A DNA stretch of 64,000 nucleotides, from the NCBI RefSeq assembly GCF_004322855.1, contig NZ_CP036402.1, forward strand, positions 3,720,001-3,784,000, written 5' to 3'. The position numbers were made by a program, and so were the translations under genes. The notes beneath the pieces were generated by a model that saw only the letters and a list, made by a program, of their open reading frames with translations, ran no database searches and was not told the DNA's origin. Origin of the DNA: Egibacter rhizosphaerae. Lineage in GTDB: Bacteria > Actinomycetota > Nitriliruptoria > Euzebyales > Egibacteraceae. Positions 52,478 to 61,075 of this stretch are shown in pieces; position 1 is the stretch's first letter, and each line of letters begins with the position of its first letter.

Positions 52478-53689
52478 ATGCGCAACGTGCGCGCACTACT
52501 GGTTGCACTGGGTTTGCTCACGCTGTTGGTCGCGGCGTGTGAGGGTGATCCGGCCGAGGTGACGGCCGAGGACGCCGGCGACGGCGGTGGGGAGGATGCC
52601 GCTGCCGACGAGGGCGACGGCGGTGGGGAGGATGCCGCTGCCGACGACGGCGACGAGCTCATCGAGGAGGATGACCAGGTCGGCATCGAGGAGGACGCCG
52701 CGGACCTGCTCGGCGCCGGGGCGACGTTCATCACGCCGGTCATGCTCGAGTGGACGCGCGACAACGAGCCGGGCATCGGCGTGAACTACCAGTCGATCGG
52801 CTCGGGGGGCGGTGTCGAGCAGTTCCTCGGCGAGCAGGTCGACTTCGGCTCCAGCGAGCGCTACCTCAGCGAGGAGGAGTTGGAGGACGCGCAGGAGATC
52901 CGCGGCTGCGACCCGCTGCACATCCCCGACGCGTTCGGCTCCGTACCGATCACCTTCAACGATCCCGACCTCGAGGCCGCCCTCGAGGAGGCCGGACAGG
53001 ACGCGCTCGTGCTCGACGCCGAGGCGATCGCCGGCATCTTCGCCGCGGAGATCGAAACGTGGCAGGACCCCGCTATCGAAGAGCTGAACCCCGACGTCGA
53101 CCTGCCCGACACGCCGCTGGTCGCGGTGCACCGCTCCGACGGCTCCGGCACGACCTACATCTTCACGACCTACCTCGACCACGAGGTCGACTGGTGGAGC
53201 GAGGACTACGGCGCCGGTGACGAGATCGACTGGGCCGGCGGCACGGTCGGTGGCAACGGCAACGAGGGCGTGACCGCCAGCGTGCAGCAGCAGCCCGGTG
53301 GCGTGGGCTACGTGAGCTACGCCTACGCGGTCGAGAACGACATGCCGGTCACCGAAGTGGTCAACGCCGACGGCAACGCGGTCTACCCCGACCTCGACTC
53401 GATCTCGGCCGGCCCGAACGAGATCATCGACGACATCCCCGACGACCTGCGCTACGACATCCTCGACGTCGGCGGGGAAGGCTTCCCGATCGTCGGCACC
53501 CACTGGGTGCTCGCCTGGGAGTGCGGCTACGAGGACGGGGTCGGCGAGTCGCTGCGCGACTTCATGACCTGGGTCATCGAGTCCGACGAGGCCGAAGAGC
53601 TAGCCCGCGACCTGCGCTACGGCCCGATCACCGGCGACTTCGAGGACCGCGTCCTCGAGGAGGTCGAGCGGATCAACGTCGAGGAGTAG
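52478..53689 (+). CDS. pstS: Phosphate-binding lipoprotein PstS
   Basis: 403 residues, GAGGAGGGG upstream of ATG. Lipobox LVAACEG around Cys23, followed by a long acidic linker with a duplicated 12-residue unit, then the phosphate-binding fold: LLGAGATFITPVMLEWTRDN, YQSIGSGGGVEQFLGEQVDF, FGSSE, VAVHRSDGSGTTYIFTTYLD and QQPGGVGYVSYAYAVE. Captures inorganic phosphate outside the membrane for PstCAB. Preceded by PHO-box-like repeats and followed by a strong hairpin before pstC. Confidence 0.95.
   Translation: MRNVRALLVALGLLTLLVAACEGDPAEVTAEDAGDGGGEDAAADEGDGGGEDAAADDGDELIEEDDQVGIEEDAADLLGAGATFITPVMLEWTRDNEPGIGVNYQSIGSGGGVEQFLGEQVDFGSSERYLSEEELEDAQEIRGCDPLHIPDAFGSVPITFNDPDLEAALEEAGQDALVLDAEAIAGIFAAEIETWQDPAIEELNPDVDLPDTPLVAVHRSDGSGTTYIFTTYLDHEVDWWSEDYGAGDEIDWAGGTVGGNGNEGVTASVQQQPGGVGYVSYAYAVENDMPVTEVVNADGNAVYPDLDSISAGPNEIIDDIPDDLRYDILDVGGEGFPIVGTHWVLAWECGYEDGVGESLRDFMTWVIESDEAEELARDLRYGPITGDFEDRVLEEVERINVEE
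52577..52648 (+). repeat. 36-bp tandem duplication in the pstS linker
   Basis: Two copies (52577-52612, 52613-52648) differing by one base encode Gly-Asp-Gly-Gly-Gly-Glu-Asp-Ala-Ala-Ala-Asp-Glu/Asp, an acidic spacer between the lipid anchor and the phosphate-binding domain. Confidence 0.9.
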
Positions 53690-53706
53690 CGAGCAGCCCA
53701 CGAGTA

Positions 53707-53732
53707 GCGCCGGGCCCGCAGGGGCCCGGCGC
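53707..53732 (+). terminator. Strong hairpin between pstS and pstC
   Basis: GCGCCGGGCCC (53707-53717) and GGGCCCGGCGC (53722-53732) form a perfect 11-bp GC stem with loop GCAG, 17 nt after the pstS stop and 24 nt before pstC. Probably a partial terminator or mRNA 3'-end stabiliser that keeps pstS transcript in excess over pstCA. No T-tract follows. Confidence 0.7.
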
Positions 53733-53755
53733 CCGCTCGCGCATCCGGAGGGCTC

Positions 53756-54754
53756 ATGAGCGCACCGACCGACACCCCACCGTCGTCCCCCGGCGGGCTC
53801 CGCGGCAACGGCCGCGGACGCTGGGGCGATCCCGTATTCCGCTGGGTCACCCTGCTCGCCGGCGCCAGCGTCCTGGTGATCCTCGGCGTCATGATGGGCC
53901 GCACCTCGTGGGCGTCCCTGCCGGTCTTCCAGAGCGAGGGAGTCTGGGGCTTTTTGACCGGCGATCTGTGGAGCACCGGCCAGTCCCGCTCGGAGGTCAC
54001 CGGCGACTACGGCGCCCTGCCGTTCATCTACGGGACGATCAAGGTCTCGATCATCGCGATCGTGATCGCCGTGCCGATGGCGGTGGCGATCGCGCTGTTC
54101 ATCAACGAGGTCGCCCCCGCGTGGCTGCGCAAGCCGCTGGCCTACCTCACCGACACGCTGGCGATGGTGCCAAGCATCGTGATCGCGATCGTCGCGGTGT
54201 TCTGGTTCATCCCGAACGTCACCGACCCGATCGCGCGCTTCCTCGTCGACACGCCGCTCGGCTGGCTGCCGTTGTTCGAGGGACCCGCCCAGCGGCTCAG
54301 CTACTGGTCGGCGGGGCTCATGCTCTCGATCATGATCCTGCCGATCATCACCGCCGTCACCCGCGAGACCTTCGCGAAAACGCCCGCAGACGAGAAGAAC
54401 GCCGCCTACGCGATGGGGGCGACCCGTTGGGAGGTCATGCGCGGCGTCATCCTCCCGCGGGGCTTCCCCGGGCTCGTGGGCGGCACGATGCTCGGCGTCG
54501 GCCGCGCGCTCGGGGAGACGATCGTCGTCGCGTTCACGGTCGGCTCGAGCCAGCGGATGGACTCGAGCGTGTTCTTCGGCGGTGACACGATCACCGCGGT
54601 GATCTTCAACACCTACGCGACCGCCTCGCCCGAGGCGATCTGGGGGCTGCTCGCCCTCGGCGTGACCCTCTTCGTGATGACGACCATCGTCAACGTTCTC
54701 GCCCGGCTGATCGTGATGCGCTCCGGGCGCGTGGCAGGAGATGCGGCCGTATGA
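53756..54754 (+). CDS. pstC: Phosphate ABC transporter permease PstC
   Basis: 332 residues with about six membrane spans. First span WVTLLAGASVLVILGVMMG, then GALPFIYGTIKVSIIAIVIA, LAMVPSIVIAIVAVFWFIPN, and the ATPase-contact loop EKNAAYAMGATRWEVMRGVI with GRALGETIVVAFTVGSSQ. This is the PstC pattern (GALPFIYGT, ALGET). Overlaps pstA by ATGA. Together with PstA it forms the membrane channel for phosphate. Confidence 0.95.
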   Translation: MSAPTDTPPSSPGGLRGNGRGRWGDPVFRWVTLLAGASVLVILGVMMGRTSWASLPVFQSEGVWGFLTGDLWSTGQSRSEVTGDYGALPFIYGTIKVSIIAIVIAVPMAVAIALFINEVAPAWLRKPLAYLTDTLAMVPSIVIAIVAVFWFIPNVTDPIARFLVDTPLGWLPLFEGPAQRLSYWSAGLMLSIMILPIITAVTRETFAKTPADEKNAAYAMGATRWEVMRGVILPRGFPGLVGGTMLGVGRALGETIVVAFTVGSSQRMDSSVFFGGDTITAVIFNTYATASPEAIWGLLALGVTLFVMTTIVNVLARLIVMRSGRVAGDAAV

Positions 54755-55689
54755 CGACCGACACGATCACCGCACCGGAGTCCCCTGCCGGCGGCGAGCC
54801 CCCGCGTAGCGTTCACGAGCCGGAGGCCAACGCCCGTCGCCGTCGCCGGAAGAGCCAGCTCGTCTCGGCGGTGCTGCTGGGCGCGATGGCGCTCGCGGCC
54901 GCGCCGCTCGTCATCATCCTCTGGCAGGTCACCGTGCAGGCGGCCGATGCGCTCGGGCCGACGCTCGGTGGCATCTGGTCGTTCCTCACCGAGGTCGAGC
55001 CGCTGTCGTACCGCGAACGTGGCGGGGGCTACGCGCACGGGATCTTCGGCACGCTGTACATGACCGGCCTCGCGGCAGTCATGTCGATCCCGCTGGGGAT
55101 CGCCGCGGCGATCTACCTCGTCGACCAAGGCCGCGGGCTGTTCGCCAAGACCGTGCGGCTGTTCACCGACGTGATGACCGGGGTGCCCTCGATCTTCGTG
55201 GGGCTCGCGGTCTACGCGATCCTCGTCACCGGCCTGCGCTTCGGGACGTTCGTCGGCGCGGTGGCGCTGTCGATCATCATGTTGCCGATCATCGTGCGCA
55301 CCGCCGAGGAGATGCTGCACCTCGTGCCCCCGGACCTGCGGGCGGCGAGCGCGGGGCTCGGCGCGCGGCAGTGGCAGACGACGTTCAAGGTCGTGCTCCC
55401 CGCGGCCGGACCGGGCCTGATCACCGGGAGCATGCTGGCCGTCGCGCGCGCGGCGGGGGAGACGGCACCGCTGATCCTCACGGCGTTCGGGGCCCGGACG
55501 ATCGTGACCGCATTCCAGGGTGGCAACGGCCAGGCCGACGTCGGCATCCTCATGACCGACGGGATGAGCCAGCCCTTCGAAGAGGGCATCGAGCGGGCGT
55601 GGGCCGGTGGGCTCATGCTCGTCGTGATCGTGCTGAGCCTCACGGTGATCGCGCGGCTGATCAACCAGCGCAGCCAGATCGACACCTAG
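54751..55689 (+). CDS. pstA: Phosphate ABC transporter permease PstA
   Basis: 312 residues; about 35 hydrophilic N-terminal residues, then six spans beginning LVSAVLLGAMALAAAPLVII. Family segments: YAHGIFGTLYMTGLAAVMSI, PLGIAAAIYLVDQGRGLFAK, FTDVMTGVPSIFVGLAVYAI, IIVRTAEEMLHLVPPDLRAA and RAAGETAPLILTAFGARTIV. The pstB gene that should follow is instead inverted 1 kb downstream, after a toxin-antitoxin remnant. Confidence 0.95.
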   Translation: MTTDTITAPESPAGGEPPRSVHEPEANARRRRRKSQLVSAVLLGAMALAAAPLVIILWQVTVQAADALGPTLGGIWSFLTEVEPLSYRERGGGYAHGIFGTLYMTGLAAVMSIPLGIAAAIYLVDQGRGLFAKTVRLFTDVMTGVPSIFVGLAVYAILVTGLRFGTFVGAVALSIIMLPIIVRTAEEMLHLVPPDLRAASAGLGARQWQTTFKVVLPAAGPGLITGSMLAVARAAGETAPLILTAFGARTIVTAFQGGNGQADVGILMTDGMSQPFEEGIERAWAGGLMLVVIVLSLTVIARLINQRSQIDT

Positions 55690-55783
55690 TTCGCGAGCTA
55701 TCCGCTGGGGCAAGCCCCCGGGGGACCCGGAACTTACCGGATCCAGCGCCCGGCGGGGTCACCGACGGCCAACAGGAGGTGTC

Positions 55784-56041
55784 ATGGCTGTCGATGTGAA
55801 GGTCGATGCGCAGGGCCGTGTCGTGATCCCGCGAGCCGAGCGTGAACGACTCGGCCTGTCCGAGGGCGGCGCACTCGAGCTCATTTCGACCCCCGAGGGA
55901 GTGCTCCTCGAGCGGCGCCGCGGTGCGACGGTCACGTCGGACGAGGAGGGGTTGCCGTCGGTCACGATCGACGATCTCGGCACGGTGAGCAGCGCCGACG
56001 CGGTCGAGGCGCTCCATGCCCAACGAGATGACGATCGTTGA
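55784..56041 (+). CDS. AbrB/VapB-family antitoxin
   Basis: 85 residues, AGGAGGT 5 nt before ATG. A SpoVT/AbrB swapped-hairpin DNA-binding domain fills the first 45 residues (VDVKVDAQGRVVIPRAERER, LGLSEGGALELI). The C-terminal tail would wrap its toxin. Directly downstream and overlapping by 4 nt is a vapC gene that has lost its middle, so this antitoxin has no working local partner. Complete and with a good ribosome binding site, so probably still made. Confidence 0.88.
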   Translation: MAVDVKVDAQGRVVIPRAERERLGLSEGGALELISTPEGVLLERRRGATVTSDEEGLPSVTIDDLGTVSSADAVEALHAQRDDDR

Positions 56042-56219
56042 TCGACACCTCCGTCATGGTCGCTGGCCTCGTGACCAATCACGAGGCAATGTGCACGACC
56101 TGCTCATCGCCCTGACGTGTCGAGACCACGGACTCGGTCTGGTCACCCTCGACCGACGACAGGCGATGCTGGCGGACGCCGTCCCCGGGCTGGACTGCAC
56201 GCTGCTGTCCCACGGATAG
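56038..56219 (+). pseudogene. vapC toxin gene with internal deletion and frameshift
   Basis: From TTG 56038 the frame reads LIDTSVMVAGLVTNHE, the exact N-terminal strand of a PIN toxin with its first catalytic Asp. After about 16 codons homology jumps, in another frame, to VHDLLIALTCRDHGLGLVTL and DRRQAMLADAVPGLDCTLL, the C-terminal part. About 80 residues in the middle are missing and the frame is shifted, so no toxin can be made. The order antitoxin-toxin with a 4-nt overlap is the normal VapBC layout. Confidence 0.8.
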
Positions 56220-56271
56220 TCGGTGTCGCCGGGTCGTGAGGGTGCGGCCGCGCCCGCGATCGTGGTCGCGG

Positions 56272-56664
56272 TCAGGTCAGCGCGTCGGTGAGGGACCGGG
56301 TGAGCGTCCAGGCGGTCAGGCCGACCACGGACAGGCTCAGCAGCATCGCGCCCGCGATGGTCACGAGCCACACCAGGGAGCGGTGCTCGACGCGGGCGAG
56401 CAGGGTGAAGCCGACGAAGCCGGCGAGGAACGAGGCGAGGGCCGGGGTGACCGCGCCGAGATGGGGCGCGAACTCGAGCAGGAGCGCCCCGGGCGCGAAC
56501 CCGGCGGGCAGCCCGATGAGCGCGCCGAGCCTCCCCGCCTCACGCCAACTCCGGCGGACGCGCAACTCGGGGTCGTGGAGGAAGGCCGGCACCGACACGG
56601 GGGAGGACGTGCCGGTACCGGGTTGGTCGGTGGAGCTCATCGGTGCCTCGAGGGAGGCGGACAT
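56272..56664 (-). CDS. Small membrane protein downstream of pstB
   Basis: 130 residues from ATG at 56664, or 122 from ATG at 56640, which has GAGG 5 nt upstream. Three likely membrane spans (LGALIGLPAGFAPGALLLEF, VTPALASFLAGFVGFTLLAR, VWLVTIAGAMLLSLSVVGLT) after a hydrophilic N-terminus. No family recognised. It begins 4 bp after the pstB stop on the same strand and is therefore probably cotranscribed with it. Confidence 0.65.
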   Translation of the reverse strand: MSASLEAPMSSTDQPGTGTSSPVSVPAFLHDPELRVRRSWREAGRLGALIGLPAGFAPGALLLEFAPHLGAVTPALASFLAGFVGFTLLARVEHRSLVWLVTIAGAMLLSLSVVGLTAWTLTRSLTDALT

Positions 56665-56668
56665 CGGC

Positions 56669-57565
<897 letters not shown>

Positions 57566-57903
57566 CGCTTCTCCTTCGTCCCGGCGAGGTTCGTCGGGCG
57601 CGCAGACCTCTGAAGGGCCCGCCTGTCGGATGATGCGGTAGGGAGGTGACGGGAGGGTGGACAGATCATTGCCGCAGGGCAGCGATCGTCCGGCGGGCTG
57701 GTGACCGCTGTCAGGCGGCCACCGAGTGTGACCCCACAGGGACCCCGACGAGGTCACCCCGCCGGACGCATCGCGCAACCGCCATCCTCGCGACGCTGCT
57801 CGTTCACCCGTCGTCTACCGTCGGGGTGGATCATGGGCGCCGGCGGCGGGGTCCAGAGTTCCCCGCCGCCCAGGCTGAGACCACCCGAGCGAAAGGAGCC
57901 GCG
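57566..57903. other. 338-bp divergent intergenic region between pstB and arsC
   Basis: No gene seen. It must hold promoters for pstB leftwards and arsC rightwards. On the minus strand CGTCACCTCCC around 57640-57650 partly fits a PhoP-type unit, but I find no clear tandem arrangement. A GAAAGGAG ribosome binding site at 57890-57897 serves arsC. Confidence 0.5.
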
Positions 57904-58311
57904 ATGGCCGATGTCGTCTTCGCCTGCGTGCACAACGCCGGCCGCTCGCGCATGGCGGAGGCCCTCTTCGCGCGCGAGGCCGGGGACCGCTACACGGTCG
58001 CGAGCGCGGGCACGGAGCCGGCGGAGCGCCCGCACCCCGAGGTCGTGGCCGCGCTCGCGGAGGTGGGTATCGAGCTCCCACCCGAGCCGGGGCGACTCCT
58101 CACCCCGGAGCTCGCGGACTCCTCCCGCCGCCTCGTCTCGATGGGCTGCAACGTCGAGGAAGCCTGCCCGGCGACCACGACGCCGATGGAGGACTGGGCA
58201 CTCGCGGATCCCAAGGGCCAACCGATCGAGCGGGTGCGCGAGATCCGCGACGAGATCGCGGCCCGGGTGCGCGACCTCGTCATCGAACTCGACCGCGAGC
58301 GGGTCCGGTGA
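57904..58311 (+). CDS. ArsC-type arsenate reductase / low-molecular-weight phosphatase
   Basis: 135 residues from ATG 57904 (GAAAGGAG upstream). The P-loop Cys motif is VVFACVHNAGRSRMAEALF (CX5R), with TPMEDWALADPKGQPIERVR carrying the Asp-Pro acid. Thioredoxin- or mycothiol-linked ArsC proteins of this fold reduce arsenate. Cys in SMGCNVEEACPAT gives two further candidates for the redox relay. Its position among phosphate genes makes sense because arsenate enters through Pst. A plain tyrosine phosphatase cannot be excluded. Confidence 0.82.
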   Translation: MADVVFACVHNAGRSRMAEALFAREAGDRYTVASAGTEPAERPHPEVVAALAEVGIELPPEPGRLLTPELADSSRRLVSMGCNVEEACPATTTPMEDWALADPKGQPIERVREIRDEIAARVRDLVIELDRERVR

Positions 58312-58435
58312 TCGACCACCACCGGCCCGGGCCGGGCATCCGCACGAGGTGCCGTCACGAGCCGCCAGAGGCGATCGCTCGTCGAGTGTTTCCCGTCCGT
58401 TCGCCTCGTCGACGCCGACGGGTCACCCGGCTCAG

Positions 58436-58450
58436 TACACTGAGCACGTG
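58436..58450 (+). promoter_or_regulatory. Leaderless promoter of the response regulator gene
   Basis: TACACT (58436-58441) lies exactly 6 nt before GTG 58448, which is immediately followed by ATG 58451. Transcription would begin on the GTG, giving a leaderless mRNA; there is no Shine-Dalgarno. Confidence 0.55.
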
Positions 58451-59137
58451 ATGGCGAAGATCCTGGTGGTCGAGGACGAGCCCTCGCTCGTCGACGCGCT
58501 CGACTACGGGCTCTCCTCCGAGGGCTTCGAGGTGGTCTCCGCGGCGGACGGGGAACAGGGCCTCGCCCTGTTCGAACGCGAGCGGCCGGACACGGTGCTC
58601 CTCGACCTCATGCTCCCCGGGCTGTCGGGCACGGAGGTCTGCAAGCGCCTTCGCGCGCAGAGCGGCGTCCCGATCATCATGCTCACGGCGAAGGACAGCG
58701 AGGTCGACAAGGTGGTCGGCCTGGAGCTCGGCGCGGACGACTACGTCACCAAGCCCTTCGGGATGCGCGAGCTGTGCGCGCGTGTGCGGGCCGTCCTGCG
58801 TCGCGGCGGCGACCACGACGGGCCCGACCTCTCACAGGCCGTTGAGGTGCGCGGAGTACGGGTCGACCCCGAGCGGCATGAGGTCACGGTACGCGGTCAG
58901 GACGTAGAGCTGCCCCCGAAGGAGTTCGCGCTGCTCGAGCTCCTGCTCTACAACGCGGGACGAGTGCTGACTCGCGACGTGCTGATCGACCGTGTGTGGG
59001 GAGCCGATTACGTCGGCGACACCAAGACGCTCGACGTGCACATCAAGCGGCTGCGCGGACGGCTCGAGCGGGATCCCCACGAGCCCGAGCTCATCCAGAC
59101 GATCCGGGGCGTGGGCTACAAGTTCACCGACGACTGA
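58448..59137 (+). CDS. OmpR-family response regulator (RegX3/PhoB-like)
   Basis: 229 residues from GTG 58448 or 228 from ATG 58451. Receiver domain: KILVVEDEPSLVDALDYGLS, phosphorylated Asp in DTVLLDLMLPGLSGTEVCKR, Thr in IIMLTAKDSEVDKVVGLELG, Lys in DDYVTKPFGMRELCARVRAV. C-terminal winged helix: LPPKEFALLELLLYNAGRVL, RVWGADYVGDTKTLDVHIKR, TIRGVGYKF. The sequence and the adjacent kinase fit SenX3-RegX3, the actinobacterial phosphate two-component system, so it should act on the pst operator. Confidence 0.93.
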   Translation: MMAKILVVEDEPSLVDALDYGLSSEGFEVVSAADGEQGLALFERERPDTVLLDLMLPGLSGTEVCKRLRAQSGVPIIMLTAKDSEVDKVVGLELGADDYVTKPFGMRELCARVRAVLRRGGDHDGPDLSQAVEVRGVRVDPERHEVTVRGQDVELPPKEFALLELLLYNAGRVLTRDVLIDRVWGADYVGDTKTLDVHIKRLRGRLERDPHEPELIQTIRGVGYKFTDD

Positions 59138-59155
59138 CCGGAAAGGGCCGCACGC

Positions 59156-60469
59156 TTGCCGCGACGATGGCTGTGGGTCGTGCCGGTCCTGGCGGCGCTG
59201 GCTGCCGCTGGCGGCGCGTGGCTCGACCCCTCGCCGGCGCTCGCCGCGGCCTCGGCCGCGCTCGTCGCCACCGCCGTCGTCGCGGTGCTGGGATGGCGCG
59301 CGAAGCGTCGGTTGGAGCGCCTCGCCACCCAACTCGATCGGGTCGCCCGCGGGGAGTTGGAGGACCCGCCCCTCGAAGGGTACGCGCTGGAGTGGCAGGC
59401 CTTGGGTCGCTCACTCGAGGCGGTGGGAGTCTCGATGCGGGCACGGCTCGACGAGATCGCCAGCGAGCGCGCTCGGGTGGTGCGCCTGCTGGAGAAGCTG
59501 CCCCCCGCCATCCTGCTGTTCGACGGGTCGACGCTCGCCTACGCCAACGCTGCCGCACGCGCTTGGTTCGACCTGCCCACGCGCGCCGTCGGGCAGCGCA
59601 TCGCCGAGGTGCTGGAGAGTGACGATCTCGCGAAGGTCGTCGCCCGCGCCCGCGAGACCGACAGCGAGGTCGAGATCGAGATCGAGCACGGTGGCCGCAC
59701 GCTCGACGCCAGCGCAGCGCCCACCACCGAGGGCGAGGTCGCGCTCGTCGTCACCGACCTGACCGAGACCCGGCGCGTCGAGGCGATCCGCCGCGACTTC
59801 GTCGCCAACGCCAGCCACGAGCTCAAGACCCCTGTCGCCGGGCTACAGGCGCTGTCCGAATCGCTGGGCCTCGCCATGGAGCGCGATCCCGACCGCGCGC
59901 ATCGCATGATCGAGCGCATGCAGCACGAGACCTCACGGCTTGCGACGATGACGCGGGATCTCCTCGATCTGGCTCGGCTCGAGGAGATCACCTCCGAACG
60001 CACCACCCAGCGCACCGACCTGGCAGAGATCGTGGACGGCCAGGTGCGCCGGCTGTTGCCGCTGTGCCGTGAGCGCGATGTCCGCATCGAGACCGACCTC
60101 CCCACCGGCGGCGATGTCGATGCCGCGCCCGAGGATCTCCGCCTTATCGCTGCGAACCTGTTGGAGAACGCGATCCGCTACAACCGCGAGGGCGGCTGGG
60201 TCGCGGTGGCCGTGCGGTCCGGTGACGACGAGGTGGGGCTCGAGGTCGCCGATTCGGGGATCGGGATCCCCGACAGCGACCAGGACCGTGTCTTCGAGCG
60301 CTTCTACCGGATCGACAAGGGACGCAGCCGCGCGCAGGGCGGCACCGGCCTCGGCCTGTCCCTCGTGCGCAACGCGGTGCAACGCTACGGCGGGACCGTG
60401 CGACTGCGCAGTACCCCGGGCGAAGGCTCGACGTTCACGGTCACGCTGCCCCCCGCGAGCGATCGGTGA
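59156..60469 (+). CDS. Sensor histidine kinase (SenX3/PhoR-like)
   Basis: 437 residues from TTG 59156 with GAAAGGG 8 nt upstream. Two N-terminal spans (WLWVVPVLAALAAAGGAWL, ALAAASAALVATAVVAVLGW), a PAS-like segment (LLEKLPPAILLFDGSTLAYA), HisKA with the phosphorylated His in RRDFVANASHELKTPVAGLQ, and HATPase_c with N box LIAANLLENAIRYNREGGWV, DSGIGIPDSDQDRVFERFYR and GGTGLGLSLVRNAVQRYGG. No sizeable extracellular loop, so it senses phosphate indirectly through Pst and PhoU, as expected for this type. Confidence 0.94.
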   Translation: MPRRWLWVVPVLAALAAAGGAWLDPSPALAAASAALVATAVVAVLGWRAKRRLERLATQLDRVARGELEDPPLEGYALEWQALGRSLEAVGVSMRARLDEIASERARVVRLLEKLPPAILLFDGSTLAYANAAARAWFDLPTRAVGQRIAEVLESDDLAKVVARARETDSEVEIEIEHGGRTLDASAAPTTEGEVALVVTDLTETRRVEAIRRDFVANASHELKTPVAGLQALSESLGLAMERDPDRAHRMIERMQHETSRLATMTRDLLDLARLEEITSERTTQRTDLAEIVDGQVRRLLPLCRERDVRIETDLPTGGDVDAAPEDLRLIAANLLENAIRYNREGGWVAVAVRSGDDEVGLEVADSGIGIPDSDQDRVFERFYRIDKGRSRAQGGTGLGLSLVRNAVQRYGGTVRLRSTPGEGSTFTVTLPPASDR

Positions 60470-60526
60470 CCGGTCGTGACCGACCGCTGCACCGGATGTT
60501 GACCGGCGCCTCGCTCGCCATGCTCG

Positions 60527-60541
60527 TACGATCGGAGCATG
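60527..60541 (+). promoter_or_regulatory. Leaderless promoter of the khtT-like gene
   Basis: TACGAT (60527-60532) is 6 nt before ATG 60539, the leaderless spacing. TTGACC at 60499-60504 is too far (22 bp) to be a good -35. Confidence 0.5.
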
Positions 60542-61024
60542 CGCGAGATCGAGGAGACCACGCTGCCGGGCGTCGGGGTCCGCCACGAGTTCCTGACCCG
60601 CGGCGGTGACCGAGTCGCGGTGCTGAACCACCGCAGCGGGTACCGGGAATTGCTGCTCTACCGCCACGACGACCCCGACAGCTGCCGCGCGATCCTGCGC
60701 CTGGACGACGAGGACTCGACCGCCCTCGCGGAGCTGCTCGGTGGCCCCCACCTCGCACCGAGCCTCACGGCGATCACCCAGGAGGTCGAGGGCCTGGTGA
60801 TCGACTGGGTGCCGATCCGTGGGAACGCGCCGTGCGTCGGACGTCCGCTCAGCGAATCGCGGGTCGAGGATCGTACGGGGGTTTCGGTCGTCGCGGCGCT
60901 CCGCGGGGAGGAGGCCGTGCCCGCACCCGGCCCCGACTTCGCGCTGCAGCAGGGGGACACGCTCGTCGTGGTCGGCACCGGTGACGGGGTGCGCGAGGCG
61001 GCGGAGCTGCTGCGCGGTGAGTAG
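60539..61024 (+). CDS. KhtT-like regulatory subunit of a K+/H+ antiporter (RCK_C domain)
   Basis: 161 residues. N-terminal half (EIEETTLPGVGVRHEFLTRG, DRVAVLNHRSGYRELLLYRH) and C-terminal TrkA_C/RCK_C domain (GRPLSESRVEDRTGVSVVAA to LQQGDTLVVVGTGDGVREAA) match KhtT of Bacillus subtilis and cation:proton antiporter regulatory subunits, which bind c-di-AMP or sense pH and gate the partner transporter. The next gene, 51 bp downstream, is the antiporter itself. Probably leaderless message. Confidence 0.88.
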   Translation: MREIEETTLPGVGVRHEFLTRGGDRVAVLNHRSGYRELLLYRHDDPDSCRAILRLDDEDSTALAELLGGPHLAPSLTAITQEVEGLVIDWVPIRGNAPCVGRPLSESRVEDRTGVSVVAALRGEEAVPAPGPDFALQQGDTLVVVGTGDGVREAAELLRGE

Positions 61025-61075
61025 CCGCCGCTCACGGCGGCGCGACGGCGTGCCGACCGGATAGGGAGCCCCCTC

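Noticed and set aside
55700-55745. GC-rich stretch after pstA as an intrinsic terminator
   Set aside because: Several short overlapping pairings (GGGGC/GCCCC, CCGGG/CCCGG) but no single stable stem; left unannotated.
60470-60538. TTGACC at 60499 as -35 of the khtT-like promoter
   Set aside because: The distance to TACGAT is 22 bp, too long for a normal sigma-70-type promoter.
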